From CAWJEL01 sp964647255 (GTDB lineage Bacteria; Chloroflexota; Anaerolineae; CG2-30-64-16): a stretch of 31,538 bases of DNA. Location: positions 1 through 31,538 of the forward strand of contig CAZYGI010000048.1 of the NCBI GenBank assembly GCA_964647255.1. Reading direction: 5' to 3'. A program made the position numbers and the translations under genes. Below the pieces are notes generated by a model. That model saw nothing but the letters and a program-made list of their open reading frames with translations, had not been told where the DNA came from and did no database searches. Below are positions 7,501 to 15,112 of the stretch, one piece after another (within the stretch, counting starts at the first letter, position 1; every line of letters begins with the position of its first letter).

Positions 7501-8556
7501 CTAAGTTTCAGTGGGCTCCTGGGCTGCCAGCCCCAAGACTTGCCGCAGTGACGCCGCACCCCCTGTGCTGCGCAACCGCCACAGCGCCTCCCAGGTTCCC
7601 CAGATACCGAGCAGCGTCGGCGGCAACACCAACACGGCGTTCAACACCGTGCCCAGCGCCAACGCCTGCGCTGCCGGGACGCCGAACGGCGCCAGCACCG
7701 CCACCGCCACCGCGCCGACCACGCCGATCAGCGCGGGCGGTGTGGGCACCCAATTGCTGAACGTCAGCGCCAACATCAACACAAACGCCGCGCCCCAGCC
7801 GGATGGGCTGCCGAAGGCGCCGAGCATGGCCCGGAGCGTCGCCACCGACGCCAACCAGATGCCGGTTGTCAGAAGGAGCACGCGGAGCAAGCGCGGGCCG
7901 TCCAGACCGGCGATGCTTTCCAGCGTTGTCTCGACAAGCCGGCGCAGCCGCCCGGCCCACTGCGCCCAGAAACCGCCTGTCGGCGGCGGAATGCGGCGGA
8001 GCAGGCCGAGCAAACGGTCACGTTTCCTGGCGACCAGGAGCAGAATGGCAAACAGCAGAACGCCGGCGCTCAGAAATCCCCAGCCCGTTCGCTGGACCAG
8101 CCAGGCGGGCAGGATTGCCAGCGGCACGGCGAGCAGCAGCAGCGCCTGCACGGCGATGAGATCCAGGGATTTCTCCAGCACAATCGCGCCGAGGGTTGCG
8201 CCGATGGGGCGCCCCTCCCGCCGCATCAACTCCAGGCGGGCTAGCTCGCCCAGACGGACCGGCGCCAACAAATTGAGCATCTGGCTGATCATCAGGACGG
8301 AGAAATGCCGCCGCCACGACAGCCGGGCCATCCCCGCCGCGTAGAGCCACTGCCAGCGCAGCGCCTTGGCCGCCGCGATGATGATGATGCCCAGGGTCGC
8401 GAGCGCGACCCACGGCCACGACACCCCCGCCAACGCGGCGCTGAATCGCTCGACTGCGACCTGGCGCAGCGACAACCAGAGGCACCCGGCGCCGACCAGG
8501 ACGCCACCGACGATTCGCAGCCAGAATGCACGAGATTGGCCTTGTGGCGTTTTCAT
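7501..8556 (-). CDS. Flippase-like membrane protein, lysylphosphatidylglycerol synthase TM family (UPF0104)
   Basis: 351 aa with about eight hydrophobic helices and no soluble catalytic domain. It matches the AglD/MprF membrane-domain family in the region containing RHFSVLMISQMLNLLAPVRL and GELARLELMRREG near residues 83-115. ATG 8556 follows AGGA by about 7 nt. Members without the transferase domain are thought to flip or handle lipid-linked sugars or lipids. Stop and start are separated by one base from the downstream glycosyltransferase fusion, so the two are almost certainly translated together. This supports a role in lipid-linked glycan assembly or export. The substrate is unknown. Confidence 0.82.
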   Translation of the reverse strand: MKTPQGQSRAFWLRIVGGVLVGAGCLWLSLRQVAVERFSAALAGVSWPWVALATLGIIIIAAAKALRWQWLYAAGMARLSWRRHFSVLMISQMLNLLAPVRLGELARLELMRREGRPIGATLGAIVLEKSLDLIAVQALLLLAVPLAILPAWLVQRTGWGFLSAGVLLFAILLLVARKRDRLLGLLRRIPPPTGGFWAQWAGRLRRLVETTLESIAGLDGPRLLRVLLLTTGIWLASVATLRAMLGAFGSPSGWGAAFVLMLALTFSNWVPTPPALIGVVGAVAVAVLAPFGVPAAQALALGTVLNAVLVLPPTLLGIWGTWEALWRLRSTGGAASLRQVLGLAAQEPTET

Positions 8557-8582
8557 CGGCTGTCCTGAGGCTTAACACAAGA

Positions 8583-8626
8583 ACGCAAAGACGCAAACCC
8601 GTTGGGATGAAATTGCGTCTTTGCGT
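8583..8626. repeat. Perfect 14-bp hairpin, intergenic repeat
   Basis: ACGCAAAGACGCAA at 8583-8596 is inverted as TTGCGTCTTTGCGT at 8613-8626, with a 16-nt loop. The unit itself contains the repeated word ACGCAA. There is no U-tract, so it is not a clear terminator. It lies in the 121-nt gap between the DUF4126 gene and the flippase-like gene and resembles a dispersed repeat element. Confidence 0.65.
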
Positions 8627-8677
8627 CTCGACGTTCTCGCCGGCTGCCGGCGAACCGGCAGGCAGCCCGCTGTGTGT

Positions 8678-9253
8678 CTAGAAGCTCTCGGTTCGTCGCC
8701 TGCGCCTCCGCAGATAGAAGCCGAGGAAGAATGTCACAATGATCAACACAATCGCTGCGGCCACCACCGGCAGAAGGACGGCGACCAGCGTCGTGGTGCC
8801 CGAGACGACGTCCTCCGCCACGCTGACGATGGGATTGCCGATGCCGGCAGTCGTCGTCGTGACGACAGGCCGAAAGACTGCCTTGGCAGCGTGCACCCCG
8901 CCGGCGGTCAACAGGCCGCAGATCGCCGCCAGCACCGGGCTGATGTGGCTGATTGCCTGATCACTTCCGCCGGTGGCGAAGGCAGCAAACAGGATCGCGC
9001 CGGCGATCGGGCGCACGGCCGTCTGAATGACATCGTTGACCGTGTCTGCGGCGGGGATCTTGTCCACCGTCATCTCAACCAGCAGCAGCACGCCCAACAC
9101 ACCCAACACCCACGGGTTCTCCAGGGTGTTCCAGGGCGCCGCCAGCGTGACCAGGTCGGTGAAGCGCGCCAGCAGCCCCACGATCAGCAGCGGGAGATAG
9201 GCGTTGAGACCGGTCGCCCCCGCCAGGCCAAAGGCGGAGAGAAAGTCAATCAT
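8678..9253 (-). CDS. DUF4126 domain membrane protein
   Basis: 191 aa from ATG 9253. The opening FLSAFGLAGATGLNAYLPLL is the DUF4126 signature, followed by VEMTVDKIPAADTVND near 60-75. About five hydrophobic helices and a basic C-terminal tail (RRRRRR) follow. The function is unknown for the family. The gene starts 5 nt after the stop of the DUF4013 gene and is probably co-transcribed with it. The frame is open further upstream, but that stretch lies inside the neighbouring gene. Confidence 0.85.
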   Translation of the reverse strand: MIDFLSAFGLAGATGLNAYLPLLIVGLLARFTDLVTLAAPWNTLENPWVLGVLGVLLLVEMTVDKIPAADTVNDVIQTAVRPIAGAILFAAFATGGSDQAISHISPVLAAICGLLTAGGVHAAKAVFRPVVTTTTAGIGNPIVSVAEDVVSGTTTLVAVLLPVVAAAIVLIIVTFFLGFYLRRRRRRTESF

Positions 9254-9258
9254 CGTGT

Positions 9259-9960
9259 TTATTCCACCCCGGTCACGCTGGCCGCCGCAATCTGACCGAA
9301 CAGATGGGATTGCACCAGGTATTGCCACAGGATAGCCAGCGGGAACGTGACCAACACGCCGATGCCCAGCGCCACCAGGCCGAACGGCGCCAGCACTGAG
9401 GCGACTATTCCGGCGACGATGACCAGCAGGAGGGCGATCACGACATTCGCCAGGTTGTCACGGGTGAATGCCCAGATCTTGCCCAGCTCGAACGCCGAAG
9501 AAAACCGTTCGGTCGCCGCGATCCGTGCGTAGATGGCCGGCGACAGCAGCGCCAGGAACAACCCCCACAGGATCATCAAGCAGGAGCCGCAAACGGCCAG
9601 CAGAGCCGCCAGCCCGGACACGGCGTCGGAAGCGTTCTTGTCCGAGAGGACTCCGGCGGCGATCATCGGGATCATGCTGACGAACATCGGGAGCGCCCAA
9701 ATCAAGAAGGCGCCGCAAAGCTTGAGACCGAGCGCCGCGAACTTGCCCCACTCCTGCCATTCGGGCAACGGGTGCGCGCGGCCCAGACGGACGTTCTCCA
9801 CCACAGCCACAGTGTACCCCGTCACGATGATGATCGGGATGAGCCCCACCAGCACGGGCGAGAAGATAATGCCGATCAACAGCAGCAGGGTCCCAATTCC
9901 CAGCTTGCCCAGCCATTGGGGATCTTGAAACATATACGTGAATGCCTTGCCGAAATCCAT
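9259..9960 (-). CDS. DUF4013 domain membrane protein
   Basis: 233 aa, ATG 9960 with GGAGGAA 7 nt upstream. It starts with the family-typical DFGKAFTYMFQDPQW and has roughly six hydrophobic segments with short loops. DUF4013 proteins are integral membrane proteins of unknown function, often found in archaea and Chloroflexota. It is the first gene of a two-gene unit with the DUF4126 gene. A TATAAT box 44-49 nt upstream likely drives the unit. Confidence 0.82.
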   Translation of the reverse strand: MDFGKAFTYMFQDPQWLGKLGIGTLLLLIGIIFSPVLVGLIPIIIVTGYTVAVVENVRLGRAHPLPEWQEWGKFAALGLKLCGAFLIWALPMFVSMIPMIAAGVLSDKNASDAVSGLAALLAVCGSCLMILWGLFLALLSPAIYARIAATERFSSAFELGKIWAFTRDNLANVVIALLLVIVAGIVASVLAPFGLVALGIGVLVTFPLAILWQYLVQSHLFGQIAAASVTGVE

Positions 9961-10003
9961 AGCGATTCCTCCCTCTGCAAATCTGATTCACATGCCGGGC
10001 GCC

Positions 10004-10012
10004 ATTATACCA
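10004..10012 (-). promoter_or_regulatory. Extended -10 promoter for the DUF4013-DUF4126 unit
   Basis: On the minus strand the sequence reads TGGTATAAT, a perfect -10 hexamer with the extended TGn motif, 44 nt before the DUF4013 start. No good -35 is visible 17 nt further up, as is usual for extended -10 promoters. Confidence 0.5.
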
Positions 10013-10142
10013 TCGTTGCTGGCATCCATGCGAACCGGCGTCCCGGTAGACGGTTGACGATTCTCTGACATTACCACCCCACTGACTAAACGCATCGCCG
10101 AGAGAAAGGTTTCGCGCGACGCCGCGAGGATGCACCTGCCGC

Positions 10143-10964
10143 TCAAAACGGCAGCCCCAGCCGCGCGGTCAACGCCGCGCGGCCGGCGGCGATGGCGGCC
10201 AGCTCCAGAACGGCCAACGCCAGGCCGATCGCCAGCGGCGCCGCGACCTCCCGCCAGTGTTCCGCCCGACCTTCGCGATGCAGCAGGCTCAGCACCAACA
10301 GTGCGTTCGCCGTCCCGATCAGGCCCAGGATGGCGATCTCGCTGAGCAAGGCCAGCGGATAAAGCAGCGCGCGCCACTCACTGCTGACCAGCGCCACGAC
10401 CAACGCGCCGCCGACCAGCAGCCAGGCCAGATCGCGCCAGGTTTCAAGCGAGCGTTGCCCCGCTCCAGCCGCCGCCGGATCGGCCCAGACCGACAGGTTG
10501 AAGATCGGTAGGAGAACTGCCGCCAGGGCCAACCCTTCCAGGGTTCCGGTCGCCAGCCGGAGGACGTTTTGCGGCGCGTAGAGATGCGGCGCAGATGGGA
10601 AGAAGGTGAGGAAAGAATTCGCGCCGTCCACGATCCAGGCCAGCAGAAAAAGGCCCAACACGATCAAAAAACGCCGGGCGGGCAACTGGGCCGCCCGCCC
10701 GCGCCCGCGGGCGATCAACATCGCCAGCCCGGCCAGCGCGCCCAAATAGGTGCCGCTGCAACGTGCACAGAGCGGCAACGGACGCCCAGCGAAAACGAAG
10801 CTGCGTGCGGCGATCCGATGGCACACGGCGAACGCAGCGTGGTCCGCCTGCTCCAGCACGCCGTGCGGCGGCGCTGCCAGATAGATCGCGACGACCAGCA
10901 GCGCCACAACCGCCAGCGGCCCGTCCCAGCGATAGCGTCGCCGCCCCTCCGGCGAAGATTGCAT
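10143..10964 (-). CDS. DUF2085 domain membrane protein
   Basis: 273 aa, ATG 10964 with GGAGG 4 nt upstream. The DUF2085 motif is clear: CHRIAARSFVFAGRPLPLC followed by ARCSGTYLG at about residues 48-75, with conserved Cys and His residues that could bind a metal. Seven or so hydrophobic helices surround it. The length exceeds the shorter DUF2085 proteins of about 120 aa because of extra C-terminal helices. The function is unknown. It lies 182 nt from the DUF4013 gene, so it is probably a separate transcript. Confidence 0.82.
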   Translation of the reverse strand: MQSSPEGRRRYRWDGPLAVVALLVVAIYLAAPPHGVLEQADHAAFAVCHRIAARSFVFAGRPLPLCARCSGTYLGALAGLAMLIARGRGRAAQLPARRFLIVLGLFLLAWIVDGANSFLTFFPSAPHLYAPQNVLRLATGTLEGLALAAVLLPIFNLSVWADPAAAGAGQRSLETWRDLAWLLVGGALVVALVSSEWRALLYPLALLSEIAILGLIGTANALLVLSLLHREGRAEHWREVAAPLAIGLALAVLELAAIAAGRAALTARLGLPF

Positions 10965-11464
10965 GGGCCTCCAGTCACACGAATCGGATAGCGGAGATTA
11001 TACACCGTGCCAGGACGAAAGCGTAACGCACGCGCCCGGATCACATCGGGTGCACAACTCAAGGGCACTATCCGGCCGATCCGGATTTTGACGTACTGCA
11101 ACACCTTGTGGTACACTGGCGACGGTCGTTTTTGGGCTACACCCGGCGCGGCCAAGCGTCGCAGCACTCCAGAATGGCCCATCCTCTTTCAGGAGGTGCA
11201 TCGCACACGATATTTCCCTCGTCCTATCTGTTCACTGAGAATTTACTTGATTTCCATCGGGGCCGCGGCAGAGCGGTTTTGGCAGCTTGCCTGGTGCGTT
11301 CACCCTAACCGGACTTGGCCATTGGATGTGCGGAGGCTCGGCCTAGCCATTCAGTCGGGGATGCTGGATGCCCAACCGAAGATTTCTGTCTGCCCGGTCA
11401 GCCTGACCGACGGCGTCAGGCGTGAGTTTATCTCATACCATAGCATAAGGAGACACATACCCCA
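10965..11464. other. 500-nt divergent intergenic region
   Basis: No convincing gene is present; the short frames here have no recognisable features. A minus-strand TATAAT at 10997-11002 lies 33-38 nt before the DUF2085 start and is a plausible but -35-poor promoter. A good plus-strand promoter is at 11088-11117. The long remainder forms a leader of about 340 nt before the sugar-ABC ATPase. It includes the short dyad CGGTCAG-CC-TGACCG near 11396-11411 and ends with an AAGGAG ribosome site 12 nt before the ATG. Confidence 0.5.
11088..11117 (+). promoter_or_regulatory. Sigma70-type promoter for the sugar ABC ATPase gene
   Basis: TTGACG (11088-11093), an 18-nt spacer and TACACT (11112-11117). 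It points toward the ATPase gene 347 nt downstream, giving a long untranslated leader. Confidence 0.5.
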
Positions 11465-12561
11465 ATGGCCAGCATCACGTTTGATCATGTCTATAAGCGC
11501 TACGGCGATGTCGTCGCCGTCAATGACCTGAACATCGAAGTCAAGGACAAGGAATTCATCGTCTTCGTCGGCCCGTCCGGCTGCGGCAAGAGCACCAGCC
11601 TCCGCATGTTGGCCGGCCTCGAGGAAATCTCCGAAGGCCAGATTCGCATCGGCGACCGCGTGGTCAACGATGTGCCGCCGAAAGATCGCGACATTGCGAT
11701 GGTGTTCCAGAGCTACGCGCTCTACCCGCACATGAGCGTGTACGACAACATGGCTTTCGGCCTCAAGCTGCGCAAGACCCCCAAGGCCGAGATTGACAAG
11801 AAGGTCAAGGAAGCCGCCGAAATCCTGGGCATCAGCCAGTACCTTGACCGCAAGCCGAAGGCCCTCTCCGGCGGCCAACGCCAGCGTGTGGCGGTGGGTC
11901 GGGCGATCGTGCGCAGCCCATCCGTTTTCCTCTTCGATGAGCCGCTGTCGAACCTGGACGCCAAGCTGCGCGTGGCGACCCGCGCTGAGATCAGCAAGCT
12001 GCATCAGCGCCTGGGCACCACCTTCATCTACGTCACCCACGACCAAGTGGAAGCCATGACGATGGCGTCCCGCATCGCGGTGATGAAAGACGGCCTCCTG
12101 CAGCAGATTGATTCGCCGCAGAACCTGTACAACCACCCCGGCAACGTCTTCGTCGCCGGCTTCATCGGCAGCCCGTCAATGAACTTCTTCGATGTGACGC
12201 TGGTGGAGCAGGATGGCAAGCTGTTCGTGGACGGCGGGACGTTCAAGCTGGCCGTGCCGGAGAACAAGAAGGCGCAATACCTGCCGGCGAAGGGCAAGAA
12301 GGTCATCTTCGGCATCCGGCCCGAGTCGGTCTACACCGCGCAGTTCCCAGCGCCCGGCATCACTCCCGCGCCGATGAAGGCCGAGGTGGACGTGACCGAG
12401 TTGATGGGCAACGAAATCTACCTCTACCTGTTGACCGGCAAGAAGCAGTTCGTCGCCCGCGTTGNNNNNNNNNNGGCGAAACGCTCGACCTGGTGGTCAA
12501 CATGGACGACATGCACCTGTTCGACCCGCAGACTGAGAAGACGCTGGACGCGCTCGTCTGA
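11465..12561 (+). CDS. ugpC: Carbohydrate ABC transporter ATP-binding protein (UgpC/MalK/MsmX type)
   Basis: Walker A GPSGCGKST at 36-44, signature LSGGQ at 134-138, Walker B with DEP at 158-160 and the H-loop His at 192 show a full ATPase domain. The C-terminal regulatory OB domains of the MalK type follow from about residue 235 (RPESVY near 290). A 10-N gap at 12465-12474 interrupts the gene. After it the frame resumes as GETLDLVVNMDDMHLF and ends at TGA 12559-12561, so the true gap length must be 2 modulo 3. The size (about 365 aa) is normal. It stands alone between its own promoter and a strong terminator, with no permease or binding protein nearby. It may therefore power several sugar importers, as MsmX does; that is inference. 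Confidence 0.9.
12465..12474. other. Assembly gap (10 N) inside the sugar ABC ATPase
   Basis: A placeholder run of N. Reading frames on the two sides do not match, so the real number of missing bases is not ten. Confidence 0.95.
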
Positions 12562-12588
12562 GACGTTGGCGGCCTGCTGAACTAACAT

Positions 12589-12623
12589 AAAAACGGGAGG
12601 AGAGCTGATCTCCTCCCGTTTTT
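12589..12623. terminator. Strong bidirectional intrinsic terminator
   Basis: A perfect 15-bp stem AAAAACGGGAGGAGA / TCTCCTCCCGTTTTT with a 5-nt loop and a T-rich end on both strands. It separates the convergent ATPase gene (ending 12561) and the deformylase gene (ending 12650). Confidence 0.92.
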
Positions 12624-12649
12624 CTTGTACATGTGTTCAACACCTGGTC

Positions 12650-13183
12650 TCAAGAAAGCAACGCCATCGCCTCAGCGACTTCCGGCGTCGGATCGGACGC
12701 CTCTTCCTCGGTGATCTTGTGCACCTTGGTGGTGCGATCAATAAACAGCACCCCTTCCAGATGGTCCATCTCGTGCTGGAGGATGCGCGCCAGGTAATCC
12801 TGCGCCTTGAGACGCTGCGGCCGGCCGTAAGCATCCTGGCCGCGCACGACAACCTCCACATGACGTTCGACATCACCCACGTAGCCGGGAATCGAGAGAC
12901 AACCTTCCTGTCCTTCCTCTTTTTCGCGCGAGGCCTTGACCAGTTCAGGGTTGACGAACGCGTAGAGTTCAGCCGGAAGACCCTCTTCTTCGTCCGCGGG
13001 CAGTTCCACGACAATGACCCGTTCGGGCACGTTGACCTGGGGCGCGGCCAGACCCAGGCCGTGTTCGCGCTTCATCGCGTCGAACATGTCGGCGACCAGG
13101 GCCTGCAGGCTTTCGTCGAACACGGTCACCGGTTCCGCCCTGCGCTGCAGGACCGGGTCCCCGAAAGTAACGATTTCACGCAT
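12650..13183 (-). CDS. def: Peptide deformylase (complete copy)
   Basis: 177 aa from ATG 13183. All three deformylase motifs are present: GLGLAAPQ near residue 43, EGCLSIPG near 92, and the metal-binding QHEMDHLEG near 136. The enzyme removes the formyl group from the N-terminal methionine of new proteins in the cytoplasm, using Fe2+. The C-terminal extension is acidic. Only 7 nt of sequence upstream of the start is known before the 10-N gap, so the ribosome site cannot be judged. The adjoining truncated gene beyond the gap is a second deformylase, so the two form a tandem pair with this as the distal copy. Confidence 0.93.
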   Translation of the reverse strand: MREIVTFGDPVLQRRAEPVTVFDESLQALVADMFDAMKREHGLGLAAPQVNVPERVIVVELPADEEEGLPAELYAFVNPELVKASREKEEGQEGCLSIPGYVGDVERHVEVVVRGQDAYGRPQRLKAQDYLARILQHEMDHLEGVLFIDRTTKVHKITEEEASDPTPEVAEAMALLS

Positions 13184-13190
13184 GCGATTT

Positions 13191-13200
13191 NNNNNNNNNN
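13191..13200. other. Assembly gap (10 N) between two deformylase genes
   Basis: A placeholder of unknown true length. If the left neighbour is a normal deformylase, roughly 350-400 nt of it are missing here. Confidence 0.95.
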
Positions 13201-13343
13201 GCCAGACCCACCCCCGGCGCAGCCTGCATCGTCTCAATCATGTCGTTGATGAGCTGCTGCAACTCCGGCCCGAACTTCGTCACCTTACGCGCCTTCTGCC
13301 GCAAGGTCGGATGCCCGAGCGTGATGATCTCCCGAATCGCCAT
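13201..13343 (-). CDS. def: Peptide deformylase, N-terminal fragment of a second copy (cut by gap)
   Basis: ATG 13343 follows GGGAG by 9 nt and opens 47 codons: MAIREIITLGHPTLRQ and onward to PGVGL, where the gap begins exactly inside deformylase motif 1 (GxGLAAxQ). It differs from the complete copy (MREIVTFGDPVLQRR...), so it is a paralogue and not a repeated read. The catalytic motifs 2 and 3 are not seen because of the gap. It is the promoter-proximal gene of the pair, with a consensus promoter directly upstream. Confidence 0.85.
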
Positions 13344-13383
13344 TTTTGATGTCTCCCGAATTTCTCTCCGCTTGTCTATAAAA

Positions 13384-13412
13384 ATTATACCCCTGTGCCG
13401 GGCGCCTGTCAA
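13384..13412 (-). promoter_or_regulatory. Consensus sigma70 promoter for the deformylase pair
   Basis: On the minus strand it has TTGACA (13407-13412), a 17-nt spacer and TATAAT (13384-13389), a perfect match to the housekeeping consensus. It lies 41 nt before the first deformylase ATG. Confidence 0.85.
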
Positions 13413-13430
13413 AACCGGCGCCGCATACAG

Positions 13431-13460
13431 TTGGCCCGTGGGGCTGGCGTACGGTATAAT
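13431..13460 (+). promoter_or_regulatory. Sigma70 promoter for larE
   Basis: TTGGCC (13431-13436), an 18-nt spacer and TATAAT (13455-13460). The predicted start is near 13467, about 20 nt before the larE ATG. It is back-to-back with the deformylase promoter. Confidence 0.65.
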
Positions 13461-13486
13461 CTCCGTCTAACTGCATCTGCCAGCAG

Positions 13487-14299
13487 ATGAGGCAAATCGT
13501 GGATGACAAACTGACGCATTTGACGCGGCTGTTGCTCGAGATGGGTTCCGTCGCAGTAGCCTATTCGGGCGGGACCGACAGCACATTTCTCCTCGCGGCC
13601 GCCCGCGATGCAGTGGGCAGCCGAGCGCTGGCCCTGACTGCCGACTCCCCCAGCATGCCCCGCGCCGAGCTCGCTGAGGCGCAGGCCATCGCCGCTGGCC
13701 TGGGCGTGCAGCACGTGCTCCTGCCCACGGCGGAGCTCGATGATCCGGCCTACCGCGCCAACACGCCCGACCGCTGTTATGTCTGCAAGGGGCACTACCT
13801 GGACGAGTTGCTCACCTATGCGCAAGCCCACGGCTTCAACTTTCTGGTGGATGGCAGCAACGTGGACGACCTGGGCGACCACCGGCCGGGCCAACGCGCG
13901 GCGCGGGAGCGCGGCGTCCGCAGCCCGCTGCAGGAGGCCGGCCTGACGAAAGCCGAGATCCGGACCCTGGCGCGGCAGCGCGGCCTCCCCAACTGGGACA
14001 AGCCGTCCGCGGCGTGTCTGGCCTCGCGCATTCCCTACGGCACGCCCGTCACGGCGGAAACGCTGGCGCAGATCGAACGCGCCGAAGAAACGCTGCATGA
14101 GCTGGGGTTCCGCCAGGCGCGCGTTCGGCATCACGGAGCGGTCGCCCGGTTGGAGCTGGAAGCGGCCGACCTGGCGCGCGCGCTCGAGCGGCGCGAAGCG
14201 ATCGACGCGGGCGTGCGAGCGGCCGGCTTCACCTATGTCGCCCTCGACCTGGCCGGCTTCCGCTCCGGCAGCATGAATTTGGCGCTGGCGATGAAATAG
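13487..14299 (+). CDS. larE: Pyridinium-3,5-biscarboxylate mononucleotide sulfurtransferase LarE
   Basis: 270 aa. The PP-loop ATPase motif SGGTDS at 27-32 activates the substrate by adenylation. The conserved AACLASRIPYG has Cys177, the equivalent of the sulfur-donating Cys of Lactobacillus LarE. It also has C97 and C100 in RCYVCK, so it belongs to the three-cysteine LarE type known to hold a [4Fe-4S] cluster for sulfur transfer. LarE converts the two carboxylates made after LarB into thiocarboxylates in nickel-pincer nucleotide synthesis. ATG 13487 lacks a clear ribosome site; the in-frame GTG 13499 with GAGG before it is an alternative start. It is first in a larE-larB-larC run, 7 nt ahead of larB. 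Confidence 0.92.
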   Translation: MRQIVDDKLTHLTRLLLEMGSVAVAYSGGTDSTFLLAAARDAVGSRALALTADSPSMPRAELAEAQAIAAGLGVQHVLLPTAELDDPAYRANTPDRCYVCKGHYLDELLTYAQAHGFNFLVDGSNVDDLGDHRPGQRAARERGVRSPLQEAGLTKAEIRTLARQRGLPNWDKPSAACLASRIPYGTPVTAETLAQIERAEETLHELGFRQARVRHHGAVARLELEAADLARALERREAIDAGVRAAGFTYVALDLAGFRSGSMNLALAMK

Positions 14300-14331
14300 A
14301 ACGCAGATGACGCAGATGAACGCAGATCAAG
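14298..14331 (+). repeat. Direct repeat at the larE-larB junction (left copy)
   Basis: It consists of three near-tandem decamers built on CGCAGAT (14302-14327), starting right after the larE stop and containing the larB start codon. A second copy, with one substitution and an insertion, lies at 14982-15022 at the end of larB. Confidence 0.7.
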
Positions 14332-14990
14332 ATTTCGCCGTATTGGATCACAGCCGTGCCGGCCGAACCGGGATGCCCGAGGTGGTCTTCTGCCAGGGCA
14401 AGACGCCGGCCCAGGTCGTCGAGATCGTCGGCCGGCTGTTGACGATGGAGGGCCGGGCGCTGGCGACGCGCGCATCGGCCGAGACGGCCGCGGCCGTCCT
14501 CGCAGCGCATCCGGAGGCGCGCTGGCACGAAGCGGCGCGGGTGATCACCCTGGGCGACATCCCCGCGCCGCCGTGCTCAGCGGAAGCGCCCTTCATCGCG
14601 GTGGTCACGGCCGGCACCAGCGACATCCCGGTAGCCGAGGAGGCCGCGCTGACCCTGGAATTCCTGGGTCATTGCACGCGTCGGATCTACGACGTCGGCG
14701 TGGCCGGCATCCACCGGCTGATGAACCGGCTGGATGTGCTCCGAGAGGCACGCGTGATCGTTGCGGTCGCGGGGATGGAAGGCGCGCTCGCCAGCGTGCT
14801 GGGGGGGCTGGTGGCCTGTCCCCTGGTGGCTGTGCCGACCAGCGTGGGCTACGGCGCCAGCTTCGGCGGCTTGGCCGCGCTGCTGGCGATGCTGAACTCC
14901 TGCGCACCGGGCGTGGCGGTCGTGAATATTGATAACGGCTTCGGCGCCGCGGTGCACGCGCACCAGATCATGCGCGCAAGAGAACGCTGA
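14307..14990 (+). CDS. larB: Pyridinium-3,5-biscarboxylic acid mononucleotide synthase LarB
   Basis: 227 aa. The C-terminal two thirds show the AIR-carboxylase (PurE)-like fold of LarB: VVTAGTSDIPVAEEA near 92-106, YDVGVAGIHRL near 129-139, and the glycine-rich VGYGASFGGLAAL near 187. LarB carboxylates and hydrolyses nicotinic acid adenine dinucleotide, the first step to the nickel-pincer nucleotide. Typical LarB has about 25-30 residues before the DHxRxxRxGxPEVVF segment. Here that stretch is replaced by eight codons read from the CGCAGAT repeat (MTQMNADQ), and there is no Shine-Dalgarno. Its stop codon also lies in a repeat copy. Translation may depend on coupling to larE. Confidence 0.9.
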   Translation: MTQMNADQDFAVLDHSRAGRTGMPEVVFCQGKTPAQVVEIVGRLLTMEGRALATRASAETAAAVLAAHPEARWHEAARVITLGDIPAPPCSAEAPFIAVVTAGTSDIPVAEEAALTLEFLGHCTRRIYDVGVAGIHRLMNRLDVLREARVIVAVAGMEGALASVLGGLVACPLVAVPTSVGYGASFGGLAALLAMLNSCAPGVAVVNIDNGFGAAVHAHQIMRARER

Positions 14991-15073
14991 TGACGCAGAT
15001 GCACAAGATACACGCAGATCAACATTGTTGAAGCAACATCAGGAGGATCAGTTTGATCAGCGTCATCTGCGTC
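14982..15073 (+). repeat. Right copy of the CGCAGAT repeat plus an inverted arm
   Basis: 14982-15022 repeats the left element. GACGCAGATG at 14992-15001 is inverted as CATCTGCGTC at 15064-15073, closing a loop that contains CAACATTGTTG. It contains the larB stop codon and fills the 122-nt gap before larC. Confidence 0.65.
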
Positions 15074-15112
15074 CCATTATCGGGCTAACATTCTGATAAG
15101 GAATCCTTCTCA

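Noticed and set aside
11108..11308. 66-residue frame in the leader of the sugar ATPase gene
   Set aside because: No ribosome site, no recognisable composition, and it overlaps the predicted promoter region.
14298..14331. Short CRISPR-like array at the larE-larB junction
   Set aside because: The units are about 10 nt, imperfect, without spacers, and lie over a start codon. No cas genes are present.
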